A stretch of DNA of 64,000 nucleotides from Acidiphilium acidophilum (GCF_033842475.1 NZ_JAWXYB010000018.1:2773501-2837500), one strand, 5' to 3'; shown: positions 36,429 through 44,771, numbered from the stretch's first letter. Made by a program: numbers and translations. The notes: generated by a model not told the origin, from the letters alone.

Positions 36429-37117
36429 TGCAAAAAGCACTGCAGAGATTGAAAATCTTATCCATCACTGCAGTCGCAATCATACCAACCGTTAGCCTTT
36501 TGTTTGTATTATCAAAATTTGCAAATGAGCTTGTTGATATCTTTCTAGCGCTTATCTCTATAATGTGTCTTATTTCTGTATTAATTTACAATAATAAGGC
36601 GTTTAAAAGTGCACTAGTATTAATAATTAGTTTAGAACTGCTAGCGATTTTGACGCTTATCAGCGCAAGATTTTTTTCGGTATCGAGCGTTCGACCAACT
36701 CTTCTTATAATGACTATAGATAATTTTATTGCGGTCATCTCGTTATGTTTTTACGCAATAAGAAGGCTTAGCAATCCCGAAGATACCCCTGTTCTTGCAA
36801 ATCTATTGGGCTTTTTGATTTTTAATTATATTGCAATATATATTGCAATAATAACTCTTTTTTCTGAAATATATTATTTATTTTGTAGTTTAAATGCGTC
36901 AACGAAGACATATAGTCATGCTTGGTTAAGTGTATATTTTTCCGTTATCACACAAACAACCGTAGGATACGGCGACGTTTATCCTGCAAATCAGTTTGCT
37001 CAGTCAATTGCGGCAATTCAGGCGTTAGTGGGGGCTGGCATGCTTCCTATATTTGTATCCATCTTATTTTTCTCTATTTCTTCCTCGCGATCAAAACAAA
37101 GCGACGCGCAACGGTAG
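36428..37117 (+). CDS. Potassium channel family protein, AT-rich
   Basis: This membrane protein of 229 residues is almost all hydrophobic helices, with the K+ selectivity filter TVGYGD near residue 179, preceded by the pore helix VYFSVITQT. The single pore segment is at the C-terminal end, so tetramers are expected. Several helices stand before the usual two-helix pore unit, and no RCK or cyclic-nucleotide domain follows. Base composition is strikingly AT-rich against its neighbours, with codons such as ATA, TTA and AAT that are nearly absent elsewhere here. It begins in the ilvH stop (TAATG). This suggests a recent acquisition placed in the ilv operon. Confidence 0.85.
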   Translation: MQKALQRLKILSITAVAIIPTVSLLFVLSKFANELVDIFLALISIMCLISVLIYNNKAFKSALVLIISLELLAILTLISARFFSVSSVRPTLLIMTIDNFIAVISLCFYAIRRLSNPEDTPVLANLLGFLIFNYIAIYIAIITLFSEIYYLFCSLNASTKTYSHAWLSVYFSVITQTTVGYGDVYPANQFAQSIAAIQALVGAGMLPIFVSILFFSISSSRSKQSDAQR

Positions 37118-37144
37118 GGCGGAAGAGCGCAGCGTAATCCGCCC
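37117..37144. terminator. Hairpin after the channel gene
   Basis: GGGCGGA (37117-37123) pairs with TCCGCCC (37138-37144) around agagcgcagcgtaa, and is followed by ctttcg. The string resembles a palindrome found scattered in many proteobacteria; it probably ends the ilvBH-channel transcript. From here to 37378 I see no gene on either strand. Confidence 0.5.
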
Positions 37145-37378
37145 CTTTCGGCCCCAATCCCTACGCCTCGCACCCACCTCGCGCCCCGACCAATTATCCA
37201 GCATTTCACTCCGAACGGGTTGCGAAGCACAACCCCTCAACTTACCTACATCACGACCATCGACCGGATCGCCATCGACCGTCTTCGCACCCCGATCAAT
37301 CAAATCATCCGCCCAAACCGCCGGCCGACCCATCCACCCCCAAGCCCCAACGCCCCAGCCTGAACGCCGAGGAGACAA

Positions 37379-37702
37379 ATCATCGCCATCGTCAAAAGCC
37401 ATGCACTGGGCCTCGTCGAAACCAAAGGCCTAATCGGTGCCCTCGAAGCGGCGGACGTCATGGTCAAATCCGCGAACGTCGAACTCGTCGGCAAGGAACT
37501 CATCGGCGGCGGCTACTGCACCATCATCGTTCGCGGCAGCGTCGATGCCGTCAAGGCCGCAACCGAGGCCGGCGGTGAAGCGGCCAAACGTGTCGGCGAA
37601 CTGGTCTCGGTCCACGTCATCCCAAGCCCCCACAACGACCTCCCTGCACTCCTCCCCGCCCCGAGAACCACCCGAAAACCCGCAAAACCCCGCCGCACCT
37701 GA
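37379..37702 (+). CDS. Orphan bacterial microcompartment (BMC) shell protein with no canonical start codon
   Basis: The frame reads a complete single BMC domain of the PduA/EutM hexamer type: [37 protein letters not shown], then [20 protein letters not shown] and [11 protein letters not shown] basic proline tail follows. In frame, the only codons between the upstream TGA (37361) and the domain are non-starts; the first ATG (37460) lies inside the fold and would remove the first strand and helix. A GAGGAG site at 37369-37374 stands just before ATC ATC GCC ATC, where ATG is expected. So either translation starts at ATC, or a point change has silenced the gene. No other shell or microcompartment enzyme gene is in the window. 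Confidence 0.75.
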   Translation: MIAIVKSHALGLVETKGLIGALEAADVMVKSANVELVGKELIGGGYCTIIVRGSVDAVKAATEAGGEAAKRVGELVSVHVIPSPHNDLPALLPAPRTTRKPAKPRRT

Positions 37703-37834
37703 TCCCGGCCCTCACCCCTCCCCAACTAACAAAAGTTTCCATGCACCTTTTTTCCAAAAAATAGCCATTCTTTCACCTTCCTCTACCGTCTCAGCAGCCC
37801 GCCCCCGTCATTCCGAAGCCAAAACCGCTCTTTC

Positions 37835-38824
37835 TTACCCCAGCACCCCCAACATCCGCCGCCGCGTCCCCGCCCATTCCCGCGTCAGATACGGTGAAGC
37901 CGCCCCCACCGCGCTGACCGCCTCCAGCAACGGAAAACCCGGCGCCTCCCGCCGCCGATAATCCCACGAGCCATCCCCCGTCTGCATGATCGTACCAACC
38001 CCCTCCCAGCACCGCCGCCCGATCCGCACCACCCCATCCGGAAACGCCCGATCCACCGCCTCGACCACCGGCCCGATCGCCTCTCGCGGCACGGAAACCC
38101 CTCGCCGCTCCGCCCACAAACTCAGCGCCGTCAGCCCCCTGATCACATCGTAATGATAAAACCGTGGAAAACACGGCAGCATCCAGGACGCCGCCGCCTC
38201 CCGCTCCGCCGCATTATGCCGCGTCTCCGAGCCCATCGTCAGCCGCCGCCCCACCATGAACCCCGCCGCACGATCGAGAAAACTGGCCGCCTCCTCGCTC
38301 AACCCCTCCGCCGATTTCAACGCCATCGCCTCGAACGCCGCAATCGTCCCCACCATCGAACTCGGGCACTCATCCGTCACGGCATACGCCGATTCATCGC
38401 AATTCATCCCGCCATCCGCCATCTGATTGGCCACGAACCACGGCCCGACCCACGGCAGTTCCGCATCCACATCGACCCCGAACCCATCGAGCACCCGATA
38501 CACATTGCCCAACTGGCAATGACACGCCGTAAAATAAGGATCAGCCCCCTTTGGCAATTCCCCAGGCCCGTCCATGAAAATCGTGAACGGCGTCGCCTTC
38601 ATCGCATCAACGAACGCCCGCATCGTCCGCTCCGGAATCCGCCGCGTCTCGCCCATCTCATGCAACAGCAACATATGCCACCAGGGCGAATCCCATTTCG
38701 GCCAGTAGGAACTCGCCTCCAGACAAGCCAGCGCCTCGGCGGACCCCAAATACCCGACACTCGCGGCAATCTCGTCATCGAACATCATCGTCCTCCATAT
38801 ATCGATCACATCATCGCAACTCAT
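37835..38824 (-). CDS. Prenyltransferase/squalene-cyclase-like alpha-toroid protein
   Basis: I infer an alpha/alpha-toroid fold from repeated segments of the terpenoid-cyclase/protein-prenyltransferase kind: WPKWDSPWWHMLLLHEMGET, CHCQLGNVYRVLDGFG, ADGGMNCDESAYAVTDECPS followed by SSMVGTIAAFEAM, HYDVIRGLTALSLWAERRG and MQTGDGSWDYRRR. The DGGxNC...SS...GT block resembles uncharacterised bacterial members. No DxDD cyclase motif is present, so a cyclase reaction should not be assumed. It is 329 residues from the ATG at 38824; open frame upstream of it is only repeat DNA. No neighbour suggests a pathway. Confidence 0.6.
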   Translation of the reverse strand: MSCDDVIDIWRTMMFDDEIAASVGYLGSAEALACLEASSYWPKWDSPWWHMLLLHEMGETRRIPERTMRAFVDAMKATPFTIFMDGPGELPKGADPYFTACHCQLGNVYRVLDGFGVDVDAELPWVGPWFVANQMADGGMNCDESAYAVTDECPSSMVGTIAAFEAMALKSAEGLSEEAASFLDRAAGFMVGRRLTMGSETRHNAAEREAAASWMLPCFPRFYHYDVIRGLTALSLWAERRGVSVPREAIGPVVEAVDRAFPDGVVRIGRRCWEGVGTIMQTGDGSWDYRRREAPGFPLLEAVSAVGAASPYLTREWAGTRRRMLGVLG

Positions 38825-38840
38825 CCGCGCCGGAGGCGGT

Positions 38841-38983
38841 AGGGAAGGCAAGGGAAGTTGTTCTTTTTTGCAAAAAAGAACCAAAAAACTCTCTGACTCC
38901 GGGCCCGTGCCCGTGAAAACGCCCGTGCCCCAGAGGAGCGAAAGTTTTTTGCTACTTTTTTTCAAAAAAGTAGCCTTCTTCCC
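38841..38983. repeat. Long composite palindromic repeat, copy A
   Basis: The order is agggaaggcaagg, hairpin GTTCTTTTTTG/CAAAAAAGAAC (38860-38881), caaaaaact, a GC-rich core with cccgtgccc motifs, aaagttttttgc, hairpin GCTACTTTTTTT/AAAAAAGTAGC, then ccttcttccct. The two halves are inverted with respect to each other, so the entire 140 bases can fold on itself. It lies between two divergent genes. Confidence 0.75.
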
Positions 38984-39029
38984 TCCACTACGCTTTCTCA
39001 CCCCCCACCCCATGTGATGAATAGCATGC

Positions 39030-39662
39030 GTGTCCAGCATCGCGCCCCCTCACCCTCACGCCGCCGCCGATCCGATCGGCCAGTTCATCCAGATCCTGCG
39101 GGATCTTCTGGCCGTCATCGCGCGCAAGCGTCCCAGCCCCTTTCTCGCGGTCAGCGTCCTCGACAGTCTGTGCCGGCACCTCGAATATTTCCTCCACCGC
39201 CTCACCCGCGCCGCGATCACGCTGGCCAAACCCACAGTCTTCGGCCCGCCCGCACCCCGCACCCGCCCCGCATCGACCAAGCCGCGCAAACCCCGCGAAA
39301 TCATGCACATCCTCGGCTGGATACCCGCCCTCGCCGCCTACTGGCTGTCGGACATCGCCGAAGACATCGGCATCACCAGCACCGAACTCACCACCCTGCT
39401 GGCCGGTCAACCCTTCCAATCCCTCGTCGCGCGCTACCCCAAACTCGGCCGCACCATCCGCCCGATCTGCCGCGCCTTCGGCATCAAACCCCCCGGACTC
39501 CTCCGCCTGCCGCAGCGCCCGCGCCCCAAACCCGCGCCCTGGCCGATCCCCCTCGACCCCGCCGACATCCGCATCCCCGACAAACACTACCACGGCGTCC
39601 ATTTCGGCCCCGGCAACCGCTTCTGGCCACCCCAACGCAAAGCCCCGCGAAAACGACCCTGA
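39030..39662 (+). CDS. Uncharacterised protein, paralogue of the gene at 49933-50496
   Basis: I recognise no known domain. The 210-residue protein has a helical N-terminal half with LHRLTRAAITLAKP, a proline/arginine linker, HILGWIPALAAYWLSDI, then ELTTLLAGQPFQSLVARYPK with LGRTIRPICRAFGIKPPGLL. The same blocks in the same order occur in the gene at 49933-50496 (FTRAALIGPRP, QGWLRRLLPDS, QLSDLLADPAMAELIETNPA, IGRTLRPLFAALGMARPPIL). The tail is rich in Pro and His. Two copies in one window imply a lineage-specific family. Confidence 0.6.
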   Translation: MSSIAPPHPHAAADPIGQFIQILRDLLAVIARKRPSPFLAVSVLDSLCRHLEYFLHRLTRAAITLAKPTVFGPPAPRTRPASTKPRKPREIMHILGWIPALAAYWLSDIAEDIGITSTELTTLLAGQPFQSLVARYPKLGRTIRPICRAFGIKPPGLLRLPQRPRPKPAPWPIPLDPADIRIPDKHYHGVHFGPGNRFWPPQRKAPRKRP

Positions 39663-39789
39663 ACACCAACGCCCCAACACATCCATTTCGTTACGATTTA
39701 GCAACTTAAACCTCCGGAACCGTCCTCCGATATTGTCCGCCACCCGTCCCTATGGCACCACCATCCCCACCACGATCAAGGGCCATCCC

Positions 39790-40344
39790 ATGAACCACGC
39801 GATCCGCCTCGCAACTGCCGCCTCACTCGCCCTCGTTTCAATCTCCCCCGCCTTCGCCTCACCCGAAACCCTTCAGCTCACCCCCGGCAACATGCTGGCG
39901 CAAACCCATTCCAGCGCCATGCTGTTCACCGTCACCGGCACCTACCGCCAGCTCGCCGGAACCCTCACCTTCGATCCGGTCGCGAAAACCTGCGCGGTCG
40001 ATGTCACGTTCCAGACCCGCAGCCTCGCTCTGCCCAATGCCATCGTCCGCGGTCAGGTCATGGCGAAAGACTTCCTCGACCCGCAGAAATACCCCACCTC
40101 CCGCTACGTCGGCACCTGCGCCGATAACGGCACCATGATGATCGGCAACCTCACCAACCACGGCCAGACCCATCCGTTCGACATGAAAATCACCTACGTC
40201 ATGAAAGACGGCAAACTGATCGGCATCGATACCGAGGGCGCGTTCAACCGCTATCACTGGGGCCTCAACGGCGAGTCGATGACGGTCGGCAAAATGATCA
40301 GGGTCACCAACAAAATCTCCCTCGACGGCAAACCCCCGACCTGA
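39790..40344 (+). CDS. YceI family exported protein
   Basis: YceI proteins are lipocalin-like periplasmic barrels that bind isoprenoid-type lipids. A signal peptide ends near residue 24 (ISPAFAS). Family features are HSSAMLFTVTGTYRQLAGTL, AIVRGQVMAKDFLDPQKYPT, and GNLTNHGQTHPFDMKITYV. It is 184 residues. The start ATG follows the poorly conserved GGCCATCCC, with no strong ribosome site. It lies 3 bases before the sulfotransferase gene. Confidence 0.85.
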   Translation: MNHAIRLATAASLALVSISPAFASPETLQLTPGNMLAQTHSSAMLFTVTGTYRQLAGTLTFDPVAKTCAVDVTFQTRSLALPNAIVRGQVMAKDFLDPQKYPTSRYVGTCADNGTMMIGNLTNHGQTHPFDMKITYVMKDGKLIGIDTEGAFNRYHWGLNGESMTVGKMIRVTNKISLDGKPPT

Positions 40345-40347
40345 CCG

Positions 40348-41175
40348 ATGGGGAAGCTGATCTGGCTCGCCTCCTTCCCGAAATCCGGCAACACCTGGCT
40401 GCGCGCCTTCCTCCACAACTACCTCACCGACCCCGCAACCCCCCACCCGATCAACCGTCTGACCGATCTCACCACCGGCGAAAGCGGCGCTGCCCTCTAC
40501 CACCGGCACGACCCCCGCCCCGCAAGCACCTACACCGCCGCCGATGCCGCCCGCCTCCGCCCCCGCGTCCACCACGACCTGATGGGCAACGACCCCGAAC
40601 GCGTCTTCGTCAAAACCCATAACCCCGCCATCACCCTCCACGGCACCCCGTTGATCACACCCGAAGTCACCGACCGCGCGATTTACCTCCTCCGCGACCC
40701 GCGCGACATCGCCATCTCCTACGCCGCCCATCTCGGCATCACCCTCGATGCCATGATTGCCCTCCTCGCCGACGATCGCGCGGTCGGCGGCGGCAACGAC
40801 CATAAAATCCTCGAATTCATCGGCTCCTGGTCCCGTCACGTCGCCTCATGGACCAGCAACCCCCACCCCAAACTCCTCGTCCTCCGCTACGAAGACCTCC
40901 TCGCCGACCCCACCGACGCCTTCACCGACGTCATCCGCTTCCTCGGCGCGACCCCCGACCCCGCCCGCCTCCAGCGCGCCATCAGCTTCAGCAGCTTCGC
41001 CACCCTCAGCCGGCAGGAACATGCCACCGGCTTCGCCGAACGCCCCGCGCAGGCAAAAACCCCGTTCTTCCGCACCGGCATATCAGCCCAATGGCGCACC
41101 CTCCTCACCAACACCCAACGCCGCCGGATCGAGCGGGATCACGCAGTGCAGATGCGGCGGTTTGACTATAAGTAG
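40348..41175 (+). CDS. Sulfotransferase domain-containing protein
   Basis: This enzyme probably moves a sulfuryl group from PAPS to an alcohol or amine. The 5'-phosphosulfate loop is SFPKSGNTWLRAFLHNYL at residues 9-26, and the 3'-phosphate site is YLLRDPRDIAISYAAHLG near 112-129. VLRYEDLLADP is another family mark, and RTGISAQWRTLL stands near the end. It is 275 residues. The acceptor is unknown. The coding strand is extremely C-rich, as are its neighbours. It follows the YceI gene closely and likely shares its transcript. Confidence 0.88.
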   Translation: MGKLIWLASFPKSGNTWLRAFLHNYLTDPATPHPINRLTDLTTGESGAALYHRHDPRPASTYTAADAARLRPRVHHDLMGNDPERVFVKTHNPAITLHGTPLITPEVTDRAIYLLRDPRDIAISYAAHLGITLDAMIALLADDRAVGGGNDHKILEFIGSWSRHVASWTSNPHPKLLVLRYEDLLADPTDAFTDVIRFLGATPDPARLQRAISFSSFATLSRQEHATGFAERPAQAKTPFFRTGISAQWRTLLTNTQRRRIERDHAVQMRRFDYK

Positions 41176-41304
41176 GGAAGCAAGCGCTTCTTTTTTGTAA
41201 AAAAGAAGCAAAAAACTTCTTTTACCTGGGGCACGGGCGCTCCAAAGGCACGGGCACAGAGGAACAAAGTTTTTTTGCTTCTTTTTGTTCACAAAAAGAA
41301 GTCT
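41174..41304. repeat. Long composite palindromic repeat, copy B
   Basis: Hairpin GCTTCTTTTTT-gt-AAAAAAGAAGC (41186-41209), then aaaaaacttc, a GC-rich core (tggggcacgggcg and cacgggcac), agaggaacaaag, and hairpin CTTCTTTTTG-ttca-CAAAAAGAAG (41278-41301). It is the same plan as 38841-38983 with the hairpin sequences changed but still paired. It lies between two convergent genes and could end transcription from both sides. Confidence 0.75.
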
Positions 41305-41319
41305 TAACCCTCCCCTTCC

Positions 41320-42300
41320 TCAATACCCCTTCTCAAAATCCACCACCGTCCCCGGCTCCCGCCCCTCCGCCAGCGCCGTCAGATTGGCAAAGAACATCGC
41401 GAGCGTCGCCGCATTGTAGTGGTCCGGATCATCCGACGAGATATGCGGGGTGATCACCAGATTCCGCGCCTCCCAGACCGGATCGCCCGGCGGTATCGGC
41501 TCCTCGGCAAACACGTCGAGCACCGCCCCCGCAATCTCCTCCGCGTTCAGTGCCGCCACCAGCGCTGGCTGATCCACCAGCCCGCCCCGCCCGATATTGA
41601 TCACCCCGGCATGGCGCGGCAGCAACCCGATCCGCCGCGCATCGAGCAGATGTCGCGTCGCCGGCGTCAACGGGCAGGCCAGCAGCAGAAAATCCGTCCC
41701 CGGCAGCACCGCATCAAGATCCCCGATCGTCCGGGTCTCGTCACAATCGGGATGCGGTGCATCCCCATTGCGAATCCCGGTCACATGAATCCTGAACTGC
41801 CGCGCCCGCCGCGCCGCCCCGCCACCCAGCCCGCCGACACCCACGATTGTGGCCCGCCGCCCCGCCACCACCCCGGACGGACGCCGATGCCAGCGATGAG
41901 CCCGCTGATCGGTTGCGAAACGCGGCATATGCGCGGCCAGCATCAGCATCGCCATGATCGCGAATTCCCCGGCCCGATCCGCATGAACCCCACGATTGTT
42001 CAGCAGCTTCACCCCGGCCGGAATCATATCGAACGGCACCAGCGCATCCACCCCTGCCGCGGTCGATTGAATGATCCGCAGCCTCGGCGCCCGTGTCAGA
42101 TCGAGCCGCCGCACCGCCCCCGGCGTCGCGATCAGCACTTCCATCGTGGGTGCCGCCGCCGCGAAATCATCGAGCGTGACCCCCATCGTCAGGGAATGCC
42201 CCTGCCCGATCGCACCGGCCAGCGCCGCCGCCTCGTGAAACTCGGCTGCAGTCAGCTTGAGAAACGGGCTGTCGGCGAATTCGTGGATATGGATATGCAT
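41320..42300 (-). CDS. D-2-hydroxyacid dehydrogenase, NAD-binding
   Basis: This 326-residue protein has the D-isomer-specific 2-hydroxyacid dehydrogenase fold. The N-terminal catalytic domain has IQSTAAGVDALVP and LNNRGVHADRAGEFAIMAML. The Rossmann part has TIVGVGGLGGGAARRAR and INIGRGGLVDQPALVAAL. The active set is Arg (NIGRGG), Glu (FAEEP) and His (TPHISSD). The exact substrate is not evident; glyoxylate/hydroxypyruvate reductases and phosphoglycerate dehydrogenases share these marks. The start ATG is 2 bases after the DUF445 gene stop. Confidence 0.88.
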   Translation of the reverse strand: MHIHIHEFADSPFLKLTAAEFHEAAALAGAIGQGHSLTMGVTLDDFAAAAPTMEVLIATPGAVRRLDLTRAPRLRIIQSTAAGVDALVPFDMIPAGVKLLNNRGVHADRAGEFAIMAMLMLAAHMPRFATDQRAHRWHRRPSGVVAGRRATIVGVGGLGGGAARRARQFRIHVTGIRNGDAPHPDCDETRTIGDLDAVLPGTDFLLLACPLTPATRHLLDARRIGLLPRHAGVINIGRGGLVDQPALVAALNAEEIAGAVLDVFAEEPIPPGDPVWEARNLVITPHISSDDPDHYNAATLAMFFANLTALAEGREPGTVVDFEKGY

Positions 42301-42302
42301 GG

Positions 42303-43583
42303 CTACCCCTGCTGATGAAATCCGAAATGCAGCAGCAGGAACAGCACACCGCCGATCAGAAATCCAACCAGCGTCCCGTTGACCCGGATGAACTGCAAAT
42401 CCTTGCCCACCCGCAATTCCAGCTTGTCGGTGATCGTCGCGGCATCCCAGTTGCCGACCACCCGCCCGATGAACCCGGCAATCTCCACCTGCGCCGCCGG
42501 CAGCAGCCGCGCGACCACCGCCCCCGCCGCCGCCGAAATCCGCGCCCGGGTCGAAGGATCATCGCGCAACATCCCTCCGAGATTGGCCAGCGCGTTATGG
42601 ATCAGCGCGACACTGTGCCCCCCCGGTCGCATCGCATCATCCGCGATCGCATCGCGCAGCCGCGCCCAGATATCCGCCCCCCAGGCCCGCATGCTCTCAT
42701 GGGTCACCACCGTCCGCAGCGCCGCCCCGAGCTCGGCGGCCCGCGCCGGGTCCTCGGTCAGCCGGGTGATCTCGCGCCCCACCCATTCATCGAACGCCGC
42801 CCGCAATTCCGACCCATCCGGCCCCACCCGATCCAGCTCGGTGTTCAGCGCGGTCACCACCTTCGCCGCGATATTCGCCCCCACCGCCCAGCCGACCAGC
42901 ATCCCCCCCTGCTCGCGCACCCGCTCGCGCACGATGGTCTTGAGTTCCGCCTCGCGGGTCTGCAACATCGCGCGAAGTTGTTCGAGTATGAACGAAAACA
43001 CCTCCTGATGCCGCCCGCTCTGCACCAGCGAGGCCAGCGCCCGCGCCACCACCCGCCCTGCCGCCGGCCCCCCGGCAATCCGGGGCAGCAACCGCCCGAC
43101 CAGCTTGCGCGCCCGGCCATCCTCGACCGATTGCAACAATCGCGGCAGCGACCCCGCCAGCGTTTCCGCCATCGGCTGGGCGAGTGCCGGGTCCGCCAGA
43201 AACCGCCCGAGCAGATCGGGAATATCGAGCCCCTCCAGAAACCGCGCGACATCCGCCTCGGTAAACACATGATTGGCAACGAACCGCCCGAGCGCGGCAC
43301 CCAGACGCTCCTTCTGCGCGGGCAGGATCGCAGTATGCGGGATCGGCAAGCCGAGCGGGTGGCGGAACAGCGCGGTCACTGCGAACCAGTCGGCGATCCC
43401 GCCGATCACCCCGGCCTTCGCCGCATCGCGCAGAAACAACGCTCCCAAAGTCGGGGGGAGCCAGTACGCAAAGACCGCCAAAGCGGCCATGAGCACCAGC
43501 AATCCGGTCGCGAATGCACGGTGACGGGCGAGCGACCGGCGAAGCGGTGCATCGGGATCGGGAGCGGTCGTCGGTGAAGCCAT
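42303..43583 (-). CDS. DUF445 family membrane protein
   Basis: DUF445 proteins have membrane helices at both ends around a long helical body; the function is not known. Here the N-terminal helix is FATGLLVLMAALAVFAYWLP, followed by the family core AGVIGGIADWFAVTALFRHP and ILPAQKERLGAALGRFVANH. The C-terminal helix is LVGFLIGGVLFLLLHFGF, preceded by the conserved DLQFIRVNG. It is 426 residues from the ATG at 43583. A longer frame upstream has no family resemblance. It is co-oriented with the dehydrogenase. Confidence 0.88.
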   Translation of the reverse strand: MASPTTAPDPDAPLRRSLARHRAFATGLLVLMAALAVFAYWLPPTLGALFLRDAAKAGVIGGIADWFAVTALFRHPLGLPIPHTAILPAQKERLGAALGRFVANHVFTEADVARFLEGLDIPDLLGRFLADPALAQPMAETLAGSLPRLLQSVEDGRARKLVGRLLPRIAGGPAAGRVVARALASLVQSGRHQEVFSFILEQLRAMLQTREAELKTIVRERVREQGGMLVGWAVGANIAAKVVTALNTELDRVGPDGSELRAAFDEWVGREITRLTEDPARAAELGAALRTVVTHESMRAWGADIWARLRDAIADDAMRPGGHSVALIHNALANLGGMLRDDPSTRARISAAAGAVVARLLPAAQVEIAGFIGRVVGNWDAATITDKLELRVGKDLQFIRVNGTLVGFLIGGVLFLLLHFGFHQQG

Positions 43584-43695
43584 CGGCGAGATGTGGCCTG
43601 AGGGCGTCCGATCGGCAAGGCTCGGCGGGCGCGATGAATGTTTTGCTTGCCCACCCGCCGCCCGATGGTGCAAATTGCGCTTGGAGGATCGAGCC

Positions 43696-43881
43696 ATGGT
43701 CGGGCGCAACGCGGATCAGGTCAAACCACCATCACAATCATCCGCCGGCTGGCGCCCCGGCTCCGCCGGCTGGCGACCGAGCCGCAATCGCGAACGATTA
43801 TCGCCCGCCATCTGGATCGCCGGTTTCCTGCTCGCCGCCGCGGTGATCGCCGTAATGGCTGCCCTGTTCGGCACGACCTGA
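43696..43881 (+). CDS. Small single-helix membrane protein (61 aa)
   Basis: The first half is polar with a duplicated SAGWRPGSAGWRPS stretch, then one transmembrane helix (AIWIAGFLLAAAVIAVMAALFG). A strong GGAGG stands 7-8 bases before the ATG, which supports it as a real gene. I do not recognise a family. Confidence 0.5.
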   Translation: MVGRNADQVKPPSQSSAGWRPGSAGWRPSRNRERLSPAIWIAGFLLAAAVIAVMAALFGTT

Positions 43882-43925
43882 TACGTCTCTGGGCAACCTC
43901 GCCCACCCGGGTCTAGACTTGCGCC

Positions 43926-44771
43926 ATGGACCGAAACGAAGATGCGATCAATTCCGACCTCGCCGCCCTGACGGGTCGCACCGCACTGGTGCGCGATACC
44001 GTCTCCGCCCACCGGATCGCGGCCCTCGCCGCGACGCTCGACACCGATCCACCGTCCGATGGCACGGTGCCGCCGCTCTGGCACTGGGTCCTGTTCCAGG
44101 ACTGGCCGAAATGGAGCACCCTCGGCCCCGACGGCCATGCCGCTCGCGGCGAGTTCATGCCCGCGATCGCGGGGATGGAACGGCGGATGTGGGCCGGAAG
44201 CGCGATAACCTTTCACCGCTCCCTGCGGATCGGCGAGGCGGTGGAACGCCGCTCCACTATCGCCGGTGCCACGCTGAAACGCGGCCGCACCGGCCTGCTT
44301 GCCTTCATCCAGCTACGCCACGAAATCGGTCCGACCGGCGAAATCGCGATCACCGAATTACAGGACGTGGTCTACCGCGCCGCCGATGACCCCGCCATCA
44401 GCGCCGCCACGCCCGAGCCCATCCCCCAAGCTGCCCGCACCCGCAGCGTCATGCCGGATGCGCTGACCCTGTTCCGCTACTCCGCGGTCACCGGCAACAG
44501 CCACCGCATTCATTACGATTACGAATATGTCACCGGCACCGAACATTATCCCGGCCTCGTGGTTCAGGGCGCCCTCCAGGCGACCTGGCTGGCCGATTTC
44601 GCCCGAACCTGCCGGGGCAGCGCCCCGATCGGGCATTTCGAATTCCGCGCCCGCCGCGCGGTGTTTCAGGGCCGGCCCGTAACCCTCACCGCTCTCGACA
44701 CCCCGGACGGCCTCGATCTCGCCCTGCGCGACAGCAGCGATGCGATCTGCATGGTCGGCCGGGCGCGCTGA
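43926..44771 (+). CDS. HTD2/mesaconyl-C4-CoA hydratase-like hot-dog dehydratase
   Basis: The protein has two hot-dog halves, like the mesaconyl-C4-CoA hydratase and fungal/mitochondrial HTD2 group that hydrate or dehydrate acyl-CoA or acyl-ACP. Marks are WHWVLFQDWPKWSTLGPDGH, GSAITFHRSLRIGEAVERRS, and in the second half LFRYSAVTGNSHRIHYDYEY then YPGLVVQGALQATWLADF, which contains the hydratase histidine. It is 281 residues. The stop overlaps the start of the metallo-beta-lactamase-fold gene by one base (TGATG). Confidence 0.85.
   Translation: MDRNEDAINSDLAALTGRTALVRDTVSAHRIAALAATLDTDPPSDGTVPPLWHWVLFQDWPKWSTLGPDGHAARGEFMPAIAGMERRMWAGSAITFHRSLRIGEAVERRSTIAGATLKRGRTGLLAFIQLRHEIGPTGEIAITELQDVVYRAADDPAISAATPEPIPQAARTRSVMPDALTLFRYSAVTGNSHRIHYDYEYVTGTEHYPGLVVQGALQATWLADFARTCRGSAPIGHFEFRARRAVFQGRPVTLTALDTPDGLDLALRDSSDAICMVGRAR

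Noticed and set aside
37091-37402. 103-codon minus-strand frame between the channel and the BMC gene
   Set aside because: No ribosome site and no family resemblance; it crosses the hairpin and the BMC ribosome site. The protein-like look is weak, so the stretch is left as intergenic.
37460-37702. Starting the BMC gene at the internal ATG (80 aa)
   Set aside because: This would remove the first strand and helix of the BMC fold ([16 protein letters not shown]), which are present in frame upstream, and there is no ribosome site before that ATG.
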